Positions 1 through 7,759 of a stretch of DNA of 59,462 bases are shown one piece after another. Every line of letters starts with the position of its first letter. Within the stretch, counting starts at the first letter, position 1. The notes beneath the pieces are model-generated. The model was not told where the DNA came from and searched no databases. It was given only the letters and a program-made list of their open reading frames with translations. A program made the translations under genes and the position numbers. This stretch comes from Nitrososphaerota archaeon. Lineage in GTDB: Archaea; Thermoproteota; Nitrososphaeria_A; Caldarchaeales; JAVZCJ01. The DNA lies in the NCBI GenBank assembly GCA_038874475.1, contig JAVZCJ010000003.1, positions 1 through 59,462 of the forward strand, in the 5' to 3' direction.

Positions 1-227
1 TTAAAATGATGAATTGTATTTTTATTTAAATTTATTGGGTCTAAAAAAGATAATGTAATTAATGCTTTCGAATCTGCTCCTCCAACAAATTTTGAATAAT
101 AAATTATTATTGAAATAATTATTGCAATAATAAATGTTATTATTATTCCAATTGGAGAAAATATTATCCAGATTTCATCATTTATTTCTCTTGTTTTTAT
201 ATCTTCATAAGAAGCAATTAATAGCAT
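1..227 (-). CDS. Prepilin/preflagellin peptidase (A24 family), 3' end outside window
   Basis: Membrane aspartic peptidase that cleaves the class III signal peptide of archaeal pilins and archaellins. The translation from the ATG at 227 opens with a hydrophobic helix and then SYEDIKTREINDEIW, which holds the first catalytic Asp. A second hydrophobic segment follows, and then GGADSKAL, the G-x-D motif with the second catalytic Asp. The frame is open to the window edge and the C-terminus is missing. The start is uncertain: a decayed copy at 16.7 kb has one T fewer upstream, which puts an ATG further upstream (MFNYLRKILS...) in frame there, whereas here that ATG is out of frame. The gene begins about 40 nt after the nuclease stop, so the two were probably co-transcribed. 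Family assignment is fairly sure; the exact substrate is unknown. Confidence 0.72.
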   Translation of the reverse strand, partial: MLLIASYEDIKTREINDEIWIIFSPIGIIITFIIAIIISIIIYYSKFVGGADSKALITLSFLDPINLNKNTIHHF

Positions 228-266
228 TATTAAAGATAATATTTTTCTTAAAATAATTAAACATAA

Positions 267-773
267 TCATTTTTTATATTCTTTATTCAAAATCAACCAT
301 ATTTTATGAGCATTTTTTGGAGGAATATTAGCTAATAAGCTTAAAGTTTGAGGAGAAGCATTAACTACATTCTTTATTGTTTTTAAATTTTTTAAAAGCC
401 TTTCTGCATATTTTTCTCCAATATAAGGAATAGAAGCAATAATATTTAATTGCTGTTCCGAAATGCTATCCGCCTTTTTCTTAGGTTTAATAAATGCTTT
501 ATTTATTTTCTCATATTTTCCATGTTTATGAATAATTTCTAAAATATTAGAAGTTTCTTCTATATCATTAGAGTAAATAATTTTACTTGCTTGTTCAAAA
601 ATTCTTCCATCAAAAATTGAAGCAACAAAATCTTTAGAAGTTTTTCTTTCAATAACAATATCTCCGATAATATAATCTCCTATTTTTAAATTTTCAAAAT
701 TAATAGGAATATTCTTTTTAATTAATAATTTTGGAATACCACTTTCTTTTTCTCTATAATCTATTAATATCAT
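267..773 (-). CDS. XPF/Mus81-type (ERCC4) nuclease, internally shortened
   Basis: Structure-specific endonuclease of the archaeal XPF family, which acts on 3'-flaps and branched DNA with PCNA. The N-terminus (DYREKESGIPKLL) and the catalytic signature GDIVIERKTSKDF (about residues 37-49) are present. A C-terminal tandem helix-hairpin-helix is also present (IPYIGEKYAERLL and ANIPPKNAHKI). The protein is only 168 aa; crenarchaeal XPF is usually about 230. The sequence jumps from FEQASKI directly to IYSNDIEETSNILEII, so about 45 residues of the nuclease core are absent (the strand resembling PILLVEGD and the helix after it). The reading frame is nevertheless open. Activity is therefore doubtful, and it may be a decaying gene. 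The upstream broken gene overlaps its start. Confidence 0.75.
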   Translation of the reverse strand: MILIDYREKESGIPKLLIKKNIPINFENLKIGDYIIGDIVIERKTSKDFVASIFDGRIFEQASKIIYSNDIEETSNILEIIHKHGKYEKINKAFIKPKKKADSISEQQLNIIASIPYIGEKYAERLLKNLKTIKNVVNASPQTLSLLANIPPKNAHKIWLILNKEYKK

Positions 774-1225
774 TAGAATTCACTTTAATTATTTCTTCTA
801 TTTCTTTTAATGAGAAAGCTTTAGAATGGTAGAAAATCATTAATGCTCTAAAATGAAGCTACTCCAATTAATCTCCCTGCTATATCATTTATTCTTATCC
901 ATTTTAATCTTGAATTTCTACTTCTTGAATTGTATTCTATTTCTTTCAAATTTTTAAAATAAACAATTATTATTTTATTTCTAAATTCATAAGGAAAAAT
1001 TTCATTTGCAATATAATCTATTTTTCCATATTCTTTTATTCTCATTGGAAAAAATTTCTTATTCTTTAAAAGAAAATCAATAATATCTTTATTTGGAAAA
1101 TAACATGCATATATTGAAAATCTTCTAAATTTTTCTAATGAAATAATCTTATCTATTTTAAATTTTTTTAAAAAATTTCTTCACAAACATTCTTCTATTC
1201 TCTTATTAAATTTCTTAATAATTAA
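754..1225 (-). pseudogene. Broken gene of unknown family upstream of the XPF-type gene
   Basis: One reading frame with protein-like composition runs from about 1225. It meets a TGA (after ...RIEECL), continues through RNFLKKFKIDKII and NDIAGRLIGVASF to a stop at 848, and is resumed one base out of frame as RALMIFYHSKAFSLKEIEEI. It ends at a stop inside the first codons of the nuclease gene. Deleting one T from the TTTT run near 857 joins VASF to RALMIF smoothly, so the second lesion looks like a single-base insertion. No start codon is visible upstream. I do not recognise the family. The 65-aa ORF at 848-1045 is only the middle of it. Two lesions suggest a pseudogene; sequencing error could explain the homopolymer but not the TGA. 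Confidence 0.5.
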
Positions 1226-1325
1226 TCAAAATTTATTTTAATACAATATTCTAATTTTAGAATATTTCTTAAATTAAATATTTTTATTATAGAAGGTTTT
1301 AATATTATTTTATGTAAATAATGAG

Positions 1326-1557
1326 GATTTGAGCGAATAAAAGATGCTCAAATCTGATGTGGGCTATTTAAGCCCTCTATGGTGGGGAGGGGGAACCGCT
1401 GTACGCTCCCTTAGATGCTTACCCACCGGGCGATGAATAGGGAGCTTTAAACATTTATACTGGCGATGGAAACAATGAGTCCCATGCTCTTTCTCTTCGA
1501 TGAAATTTGAAGTATTCGCTTCACTTTGAGAAGAAAAAGAGTATGGTATGAGTTTCC
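1326..1557. other. Structured, G+C-richer segment upstream of the endonuclease gene
   Basis: This stretch is richer in G+C than its surroundings and full of inverted repeats. A 9-bp stem pairs GATTTGAGC (1326-1334) with GCTCAAATC (1346-1354). GGGCT (1361-1365) pairs with AGCCC (1371-1375), and GGTGGG (1381-1386) with CCCACC (1422-1427). A long imperfect hairpin pairs 1468-1498 with about 1528-1557: GGAAAC/GTTTCC, CCATG/TATGG and CTCTTT/AAAGAG. It could be a structured RNA, or the end of the mobile element carrying the endonuclease. The minus-strand ORF of 78 codons across it (1364-1600) does not look like a protein. I cannot match it to a known RNA family. Confidence 0.45.
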
Positions 1558-1700
1558 ACCTTTGCTTGATTTTAGGCATGGTATTCATACTAGCTACCAT
1601 ATTCTCAGTTGAAATATACTGACTCCTCGCTTTTAAAATATGCGAGGAGGTGATATATGGTGGTTAGTATGAATATCATGTCTAAAATCAAGCAGAGGGG
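1557..1700. repeat. Inverted repeat copying the 5' end of the endonuclease gene
   Basis: The first roughly 44 bases of the endonuclease coding sequence (1657-1700) reappear in inverted orientation at 1557-1600 with few mismatches. Read on the minus strand, the copy encodes MVASMNTMPKIKQR, against MVVSMNIMSKIKQR in the gene. The two arms are separated by 56 bases that contain the ribosome-binding hairpin. The same layout, with a shorter arm, is found at the second endonuclease gene (16343-16455), so it looks like a property of the element. Confidence 0.75.
1623..1654 (+). promoter_or_regulatory. Hairpin overlapping the Shine-Dalgarno site of the endonuclease gene
   Basis: CTCCTCGC (1623-1630) pairs perfectly with GCGAGGAG (1642-1649). 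The loop TTTTAAAATAT is A+T-rich. The Shine-Dalgarno sequence GGAGGTGAT (1646-1654) starts inside the 3' arm, a few bases before the ATG at 1657. If this part is transcribed, the stem would mask the ribosome-binding site. Alternatively the loop is the TATA element of a nearly leaderless transcript. A weaker version with a similar loop precedes the second endonuclease gene. Confidence 0.5.
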
Positions 1701-2514
1701 AGAAGAATACTATGAAATTATGCAGAAAATCTATGAAGAAGCTATTAAATTACATAAAGAGAATAACTTTGGACGACGAAGAATTTCAAGAATAATAGAA
1801 GAAAAATACGGAATAAAAATACCTCATGCAACAATATATGGTTGGCTTTACAAAAGAAGACATCCATTAGGGAATTGCAAAAAACTTAAGCTTTGTCCTG
1901 AATTAGCATATGTCATGGGTGCATGGCTTGGTGATGGGTCATTAGCTCATGGTTCTCATGCTCAGTATATAATTAAGTTGCAAGTTGAAGACTATGAGTT
2001 TGCTGAAGAATTCGGGAAGTGTGCTGGAGTAATTAATAATAATCCATTACCTTATAAGCCATACCTAATTAGAGATAAATATGAAGTAAGATTTTGCAAC
2101 GTTCTACTTTACTATTTGCTAAAACATTCTAGAAAAGATCCATGGATATTAATGCCATATTTAAAGTCTTATCCTGCTGAAGCCTGTAGAGGATTCTTTG
2201 ATGCAGAAGGATCTACTAGTTTTGATGGAAAGTATTGCTATGTAAGAGTTTCGAATGACAATTTTGAGTTGCTTAAAATGATTACTGAACTTCTAAAGAG
2301 CTTAGACATCTCATCAAGGATTTATGCGATAAATACGCCGCGGAAAATAATGGTGATAAATGGAAGAACAGCGCATAGAAACAAAAATAGGACATTTTGT
2401 TTATACACTAGTGGAAAAGAAAGCACAAAAAAGTTTTATGAAGAAGTAGAATTTACAATAAAAAGAAAGCAAGAAGAACTTAAACAAGCAATGATAAGTT
2501 TAGGATGGATATAA
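1657..2514 (+). CDS. Free-standing LAGLIDADG homing endonuclease with N-terminal helix-turn-helix
   Basis: Site-specific DNA endonuclease of the archaeal LAGLIDADG group. Residues about 15-70 form a DNA-binding helix-turn-helix (ISRIIEEKYGIKIPHATIYGWL). The two LAGLIDADG-like helices are AYVMGAWLGDGS (about 88-99) and ACRGFFDAEGS (about 185-195); each ends in the acidic residue that binds the catalytic metal. The length of 285 aa is normal for a monomeric two-motif enzyme. A strong Shine-Dalgarno sequence supports the ATG at 1657. The gene is not inside a host gene: it lies between the broken gene and ychF. It is related along its length to the protein at 15550-16377, including the HPLG linker after the HTH and the IKRKQ ending, so both come from one element family. 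Confidence 0.85.
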   Translation: MVVSMNIMSKIKQRGEEYYEIMQKIYEEAIKLHKENNFGRRRISRIIEEKYGIKIPHATIYGWLYKRRHPLGNCKKLKLCPELAYVMGAWLGDGSLAHGSHAQYIIKLQVEDYEFAEEFGKCAGVINNNPLPYKPYLIRDKYEVRFCNVLLYYLLKHSRKDPWILMPYLKSYPAEACRGFFDAEGSTSFDGKYCYVRVSNDNFELLKMITELLKSLDISSRIYAINTPRKIMVINGRTAHRNKNRTFCLYTSGKESTKKFYEEVEFTIKRKQEELKQAMISLGWI

Positions 2515-2530
2515 AGGGAGCAGAACTATA

Positions 2531-2546
2531 TCCCCCTTTTTTTATT
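2531..2546 (+). terminator. Probable poly-T terminator after the endonuclease gene
   Basis: A run of C then seven T (2537-2543) follows the stop codon at 2514 by about 20 bases, the kind of U-rich signal that ends archaeal transcripts. The following 230 bases up to ychF are A+T-rich and show no gene. Confidence 0.4.
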
Positions 2547-2776
2547 TTTAAATGGAATATTTTAAAGAAAAACAAGCATTAAAAATATTATATAAAGATT
2601 GAAACCATATTTTTCCTAATCTAAAAAAATAAAGTTTAAACATTTTATCCTTTTAATTGGGATACTCGATCCCTTAAATGTTTTTGCTTACAAAGTTAAG
2701 ACTAAAACAATTTCTAAGCTTAAGGTATTTATAATAAAATGCTTTTTAAGTAGCTTTTTAGAATAAATTATTTATA

Positions 2777-3982
2777 ATGATAGCTGGTTTAGTTGGTAAA
2801 CCTAATTCTGGCAAATCAACTCTTTTCTCAGCTCTTACGCTTATTCCAGTTGAAATTGCTAGTTTTCCATTTACGACCATTAAACCAAATAGAGGAATAG
2901 CTTATTTAACTTCTCCTTGTGTTTGTAAAGAATTTGGAGTTAAAGATAATCCTAAAAATTCTACTTGTAATAATGGCATTAGATTTATACCAATAGAAAT
3001 AATAGATTGTCCGGGAATAATATATGATGCTCATAAAGGTAGAGGATTAGGTTTACAATTTCTTGATGAAATTAGGCAAGCTGATGCATTAATTGTTGTA
3101 TGTGATGCTTCTGGATCAACAGATATAGATGGAAATATAATTTCTCCAGGAAAATTTGATCCTGTTGAAGATATTAAAATAGTTGAAAGAGAATATGCTT
3201 ATTGGATAAAAGAAATAATAAAAAATGAATGGGACAAGATTATTAGAAATGTAGAAGCAAGAAAATCTAATTTAACAGAATTACTTGAAAAAAAACTTAC
3301 AGGCTTAGGCATAAAAGCAGAGCATATAGAAAAAGCATATGAATTATGCGGTTTAGATAATAAAAAACCATCAAATTGGAATGATGAAAATTTATTAGAA
3401 TTTAGTAAAGCGTTAAGAAAAATAGCTAAACCTTTTATTATAGCAGCTAATAAAATCGATATACCTATAGCAGAAGAAAATATTAAAAAATTAAAAGAAT
3501 TAGGCTATCCAGTCATTCCTTGCAGTGCTGAAGCTGAAAGAATACTTAGATTAGCTGCTTCAAATAATTTAATTAGATATACTCCTGGAGATAGCAATTT
3601 TAAAATAATTGATGAAAGTAAATTAAATCAAAAACAATTAAAAGTATTAAAAATGATTGATGAAAAAGTTTTAGCTGTATGGAATTCTACTGGAGTACAA
3701 CAATTAATAAATGAAACATATTTTAAAATACTTAAATATATTCCCGTATATCCAGTTGAAGATGTAGAAAAATTAACAGATCATGATGGGAATGTTTTAC
3801 CAGATGTATACTTACTTCTTGATGGAAGCACGATTAAAGATTTAGCTTATAAAATTCATACAGATCTTGGTAAAGGATTCCTTTATGGAATAGATGTAAG
3901 AACAAAAATGAGATTGAGCGATAATTATAAACTAAAATGGAATGATGTAGTATCTATAGTTTCTGCAATGGCTAGAAGTTAA
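2777..3982 (+). CDS. YchF/OLA1-like GTPase (Obg family) with TGS domain
   Basis: Translation-associated P-loop GTPase of the Obg/YchF type. The G1 loop GKPNSGKS is at residues 7-14, the switch II region IDCPGI at about 75-80, and the base-recognition NKID near 225. The C-terminal about 80 residues form a TGS domain (VYLLLDGSTIKDLAYKIHTDLGKGF). Length 401 aa fits the archaeal form. It starts with ATG very close to an A+T-rich upstream region and is probably leaderless. It converges on the DUF2095 gene with a 4-bp overlap at the 3' ends. Family certain; its cellular role in archaea is not well defined. Confidence 0.92.
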   Translation: MIAGLVGKPNSGKSTLFSALTLIPVEIASFPFTTIKPNRGIAYLTSPCVCKEFGVKDNPKNSTCNNGIRFIPIEIIDCPGIIYDAHKGRGLGLQFLDEIRQADALIVVCDASGSTDIDGNIISPGKFDPVEDIKIVEREYAYWIKEIIKNEWDKIIRNVEARKSNLTELLEKKLTGLGIKAEHIEKAYELCGLDNKKPSNWNDENLLEFSKALRKIAKPFIIAANKIDIPIAEENIKKLKELGYPVIPCSAEAERILRLAASNNLIRYTPGDSNFKIIDESKLNQKQLKVLKMIDEKVLAVWNSTGVQQLINETYFKILKYIPVYPVEDVEKLTDHDGNVLPDVYLLLDGSTIKDLAYKIHTDLGKGFLYGIDVRTKMRLSDNYKLKWNDVVSIVSAMARS

Positions 3983-4329
3983 TACTCGCCCCATTTTCTT
4001 GAATAATATCCATCTTCTTTTTTAGAACCAAAACTTCTAATGCCTTTTTCATGCAATTGTATTCTAAGTTCTTTTGCATACTCGGATGATATTTCTCCTT
4101 TTTTCTCAAGATAGGATATAACTTCTTCTCCTTCTTTATCATTTTCACATCTTCTTAAATAATCTATAGCAGTTGGCATATATGTTTCATGTTTTTCTAT
4201 TTCTTTAAAATCTTCTTCTCCTTTCTCTGTACGTATAGAATCTATTCTTAAACTCATTTTCTTTTTTATTATTTCTCTATATAAATTTGGGAAATTTTTC
4301 TTAAATTCTTCTTCATCTATTTCATTCAA
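3979..4329 (-). CDS. DUF2095 family protein
   Basis: Small conserved archaeal protein of unknown function. Typical family features are FKKNFPNLYREI near the N-terminus, AIDYLRRC in the middle, and the C-terminal segment GIRSFGSKKEDGYY. It is highly charged, with no membrane segment and no enzyme motif. Its start overlaps the end of the eS1 gene by 8 bp, so it is probably translated from the same message as eS1, Pcc1 and the RecJ-like protein. The context suggests a role in translation or RNA handling, but that is inference. Confidence 0.8.
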   Translation of the reverse strand: MNEIDEEEFKKNFPNLYREIIKKKMSLRIDSIRTEKGEEDFKEIEKHETYMPTAIDYLRRCENDKEGEEVISYLEKKGEISSEYAKELRIQLHEKGIRSFGSKKEDGYYSRKWGEY

Positions 4330-4954
4330 TTCTTTTTTCCTCTATATTTTTCTGCATTTCTTCTTTTGTAATAGGTTGCTTATAAGCTTCTTCTGGAATT
4401 TTCAAAACTTTTGATTTAATTACTCCAAGATGCTTTATTGAAGCAATTTTTCTAGCTTCATTATAAATGTCTGATGCAACTTTATCAAGTACTAATTCTT
4501 GTGCAAATTGGTCTAAATTCATATTAGAAGCTTTCTCTTCAACTATTTTCTTCATCGTACTTCTAATTTTCTTATTTTTCCATTCTCTACTTCTTCCAGT
4601 TAAAAAAGCTGTTATTGTTAATCTTAATTTATATTTATCTTTAGTTTCTATATCGAAAATTCCATCAATTCTAGTAGTTCCTCTTCTAATTAAACTTCTT
4701 AAATATTCTCTACCATACTCATGTCCATAAAAAACAGTTTCAGCTATATTATCAGTAACTCTAACTATTTTAAATTTTAAAAGTAAATATTGTTTAGAAA
4801 AATCATCAGTAATAGCATATAAACTAGTTCTTATAGTTCTATTTATTGCTTTTTCATTTTCAGTTACTATAGTTTCACCTATTTCTCTTGAACCAAAATA
4901 TGGTGGAGCAAGTATTGTTAATATTTTCTTTTCCTTTTTCTCTTTACTTGACAT
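4322..4954 (-). CDS. rps3ae: 30S ribosomal protein S3Ae (eS1)
   Basis: Archaeal/eukaryotic small-subunit protein eS1, located near the mRNA exit of the 30S subunit. Recognised by the segment FGSREIGETIVT, the central block AETVFYGHEYGREYLRSLIRR, and KDKYKLRLTITAFL. Length 210 aa is normal. The N-terminus is Lys-rich, as expected of a ribosomal protein. It sits 23 bp after Pcc1 and overlaps DUF2095. Confidence 0.93.
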   Translation of the reverse strand: MSSKEKKEKKILTILAPPYFGSREIGETIVTENEKAINRTIRTSLYAITDDFSKQYLLLKFKIVRVTDNIAETVFYGHEYGREYLRSLIRRGTTRIDGIFDIETKDKYKLRLTITAFLTGRSREWKNKKIRSTMKKIVEEKASNMNLDQFAQELVLDKVASDIYNEARKIASIKHLGVIKSKVLKIPEEAYKQPITKEEMQKNIEEKRIE

Positions 4955-4977
4955 TTTTTATCTCAGCTTTTTAAAAA

Positions 4978-5244
4978 CTATTTATTTTTAGTTATTTTTA
5001 GAGTTTTCTCTGAAAGTGAAATCATTTCAAATATATCATTTATTGTAAAAAGGAGAGAAGATAATCCTCTTTTACATTCTATATAAAAAAATATTTTATT
5101 ATTATCTATACAAGAATTTATTTTAAGTCCTTTTGGTAATGGTTTATTATCAGGGCTAATTGCTTTAAAAATTTTTTCTGCTATATTTTTCTCAGAAAAT
5201 TTTAAAATTATTTCAATTTCAGATTCTATTTCATTTTTTTTCAA
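4978..5244 (-). CDS. pcc1: KEOPS complex subunit Pcc1
   Basis: Small dimerising subunit of the KEOPS complex, which makes the t6A37 modification on ANN-decoding tRNAs. At 88 aa it has the normal Pcc1 size. The pattern EIILKFSEKNIAEKIFKAISPDN, then a short IDNNKIFFYIEC strand and a C-terminal helix, fits the family. The start overlaps the end of the RecJ-like gene by 14 bp, showing translational coupling. Kae1 and Bud32, its partners, are about 3 kb upstream in the same orientation. No Cgi121 gene is seen in this window. Confidence 0.85.
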   Translation of the reverse strand: MKKNEIESEIEIILKFSEKNIAEKIFKAISPDNKPLPKGLKINSCIDNNKIFFYIECKRGLSSLLFTINDIFEMISLSEKTLKITKNK

Positions 5245-6664
5245 TTATTTTCCCTATTTCTTTATCTAATTCTATTAAGAAACTATTTAATTTTATTATA
5301 GGTATTTCTGCACCCGCAGCTATCGCATGACCACCTCCTCTTCCATCAAATTTTTTAGAAATATTTGATAGTATTTCTCCTAAATTCAAACCTTTATTTA
5401 ATAATTCTCTATTTGCCCTTGCTGAAATTTTAGATTTTTCTTTAGTGAAAGCAATTGCTACTAAAGGTTTATCGCTTGGAATAAGAGAAGAAGAGGAAAT
5501 TATTGAAGCTATTGAACTTATTTGTTTTTCATCTATAATTTCATTCCCTCTTAATATTACTATATTATTCATTTCTTCTATAACTCCAGGCCTTAGAATA
5601 TATTCCATACTTTTAGCTATTTGCAAACGATATTCTTCAAGTATTTTATGAGCTTCTTCAATTATCCCCCCTCTAACACCCATTGCTATAAGTATTCCAA
5701 TCCAAGGTTGTCCAAATTTCCCACAAGCATTTAATAAAAATGAGAATTCTCTTGCATCTCTTAAGTATGTCCATTCTTCTTCTTTTATTAATTCATATAC
5801 TTCTCCAATAAATTCAGATGCAATTTTTGTTGATATTTTCCTTTCTGTAAGATACATTACAATTCCATTGTAAATTTTCTTTTTTTCTTCTTCTTCTAAT
5901 TCTGATAGAACTTTCCATTTATCATTCTCTTTTAATTTTATTCCAAGAGAAGATAGAAAACTTACACAATTTTCTTCTCTTCCACTTAAACCTGGAATAT
6001 AGGGAGAAGTTGTATTCGATAATGCTACATGAATTGGTTTATAGCTTCTTCCATAAAATATTAAATCTTCATTAACCGATAATAATCCATTTTCTACAGC
6101 TTCTTTAACTATTAATGAATTTAATCCTCTTAAAACTCTTTTACCATTTTTATCTTGTAAATCTCCTAATGCTCCAACAATAGCTATTGGAGAATATACT
6201 ACATTTTCCTTATTTATTTCTTTTGAAACAAAATATGCTATTCCTGATGCACTTATATCTATTGCACCATCTATTCCAAATAAATGTGGATTAAGATGAT
6301 TTATCTCTTTTTTCCCAATTATTTGATGGTGGTCTAAAATAAATATTGATTCTTCTTTATTGGGAAAAATATTTTCTATTTCATCCAAATATCCACTTCC
6401 TATATCGATAAAAATTATATTATCAGCATCTACATATTTTTCATTAAAATCATTTATAAAATCTGAAAAACTTTGTATTGTTCTAATAGTAAACCTTGCA
6501 TCTTCTCTATAAAATGTGCCGCATAATATTCCTGCAGATGCTAAACCATCCGCATCATTATGATTTATAATAAGGAAAGATTTATCTCTTTCTATTGCTT
6601 CCTTTAATTTATTAGCTATTTCTATAACTTTCTCTTTAAATTTTTCAAAATTAGGATTATTCAT
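5231..6664 (-). CDS. DHH-family RecJ-like exonuclease
   Basis: Metal-dependent phosphoesterase of the archaeal RecJ/GAN group, which degrades single-stranded DNA or RNA. Some members bind GINS in the replisome. The N-terminal DHH domain shows NHNDADG (about 34-40) and the DHH motif LDHHQ (about 110-115). The C-terminal DHHA1 domain has the substrate-binding motif GRGGGHAIAAGA (about 443-454). Length 477 aa is typical. It starts on the last base of the uS15 stop codon and overlaps Pcc1, so uS15-RecJ-Pcc1-eS1 look like one operon, an order common in archaea. Confidence 0.88.
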   Translation of the reverse strand: MNNPNFEKFKEKVIEIANKLKEAIERDKSFLIINHNDADGLASAGILCGTFYREDARFTIRTIQSFSDFINDFNEKYVDADNIIFIDIGSGYLDEIENIFPNKEESIFILDHHQIIGKKEINHLNPHLFGIDGAIDISASGIAYFVSKEINKENVVYSPIAIVGALGDLQDKNGKRVLRGLNSLIVKEAVENGLLSVNEDLIFYGRSYKPIHVALSNTTSPYIPGLSGREENCVSFLSSLGIKLKENDKWKVLSELEEEEKKKIYNGIVMYLTERKISTKIASEFIGEVYELIKEEEWTYLRDAREFSFLLNACGKFGQPWIGILIAMGVRGGIIEEAHKILEEYRLQIAKSMEYILRPGVIEEMNNIVILRGNEIIDEKQISSIASIISSSSLIPSDKPLVAIAFTKEKSKISARANRELLNKGLNLGEILSNISKKFDGRGGGHAIAAGAEIPIIKLNSFLIELDKEIGKIIEKK

Positions 6665-7110
6665 TAAGTTTTCAATCTCTCATATGGTAAAGTCCAATCA
6701 ATTGGAAGTTTTCCATTCTCTTTATAATATTTTACTAATCTATGGATTTTTGATTCTATTAATTGCAATCTATGAATATTTGCTCTATCAGATTTAAATC
6801 TTTTTAAATGAGCTATCATTCTTTGAGCTTTAGCTATTAAATTTGATAAATCTTCTGGTATTTGAGGTAAAAGATTATTTTCATTTAATATTTGTGTAAT
6901 AGTTTTTCCAACAATAGGTTTTACTAATGGAATTCCGTATTGATCTCTAAGAATTAAACCTATCATGCTTGGAGAATTTCCTTCTTTTGCAAGTTTTACA
7001 ACTAATGCTTCTACTTCTTCAGGAGTATATTTACACCATCTAGGAGGGGTTTTACTAAGCGGCCTTTTTGAACTAGATTTCCCCCTTTTTCGAGCATGCA
7101 TTCTACCCAT
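6664..7110 (-). CDS. rps15: 30S ribosomal protein S15 (uS15)
   Basis: Archaeal-type uS15 with the N-terminal extension ([16 protein letters not shown] and [17 protein letters not shown]). The conserved core is [26 protein letters not shown]. The protein binds helix 22 of 16S rRNA early in 30S assembly. 148 aa is normal. It is followed without a gap by the RecJ-like gene. Confidence 0.95.
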   Translation of the reverse strand: MGRMHARKRGKSSSKRPLSKTPPRWCKYTPEEVEALVVKLAKEGNSPSMIGLILRDQYGIPLVKPIVGKTITQILNENNLLPQIPEDLSNLIAKAQRMIAHLKRFKSDRANIHRLQLIESKIHRLVKYYKENGKLPIDWTLPYERLKT

Positions 7111-7181
7111 TTTCTTTCTTAAAAAATGATTTAAAACCTATATTAAAGAATTTTCATTTAAAAAGAAAGCTTATGATTTAT

Positions 7182-7742
7182 TTAATAATATTTTTTTATC
7201 CATTCACACATTTTTATAATAGCTTTTCCTCTATGAGAAATTTTATTCTTTTCTTCTATATCCATTTCAGCAAAAGTTTTATTATAACCTAATGGAATAA
7301 ATATTGGATCAAATCCAAAACCTTCTTTACCTTTAGAAGAAAAAGCTATTTTCCCTTTTGTAATTCCAGTGAAAATTTTAATTTTGCTTTTTTCATTAAT
7401 AAAAGCTATAGCAGATTTAAATATGGCATTTCTATTTTTTTCATTTTCCATAAGTTTAAGAATCCCGTTTAAACCTATTGTAGAATATACATAACTTGAA
7501 TATGCTCCTGGAAAATTTTTTAAAGATTTTATGAATAAACCAGCATCTTCTAAAAATATTTTTTTCTTAATTTTTCTCTTAATTATTTGTTTAGCACAAT
7601 TTTCAACAATTTCTTCAATAGAATTTGATTGTATTTCAATTGGTTTGAAAGGATACATTTCAATGTTTATACCATATTTTTCTAATATATTTTTTGCTTC
7701 TAAAAATTTATGCTTATTACTTGTTGCAAATAATATTTTCAA
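7182..7742 (-). CDS. XTP/dITP diphosphatase (RdgB/HAM1)
   Basis: House-cleaning enzyme that hydrolyses XTP, dITP and ITP to monophosphates. The substrate motif TSNKHKFLEA is at residues 6-15, the catalytic acidic pair is in LEDAGLFI (about 64-71), and the pocket loop is GFGFDPIFIP (about 141-150). SHRGKAI near the C-terminus is also conserved. Length 186 aa is normal. It lies 17 bp after Bud32, in the Kae1-Bud32-RdgB order found in many archaea. Confidence 0.92.
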   Translation of the reverse strand: MKILFATSNKHKFLEAKNILEKYGINIEMYPFKPIEIQSNSIEEIVENCAKQIIKRKIKKKIFLEDAGLFIKSLKNFPGAYSSYVYSTIGLNGILKLMENEKNRNAIFKSAIAFINEKSKIKIFTGITKGKIAFSSKGKEGFGFDPIFIPLGYNKTFAEMDIEEKNKISHRGKAIIKMCEWIKKYY

Positions 7743-7759
7743 TTTTAAAACCTCTTTTT

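Noticed and set aside
1364-1600. A 78-aa minus-strand protein.
   Set aside because: Its first 14 codons merely mirror the endonuclease start through the inverted repeat, and the remainder crosses strong hairpins and has no protein-like pattern.
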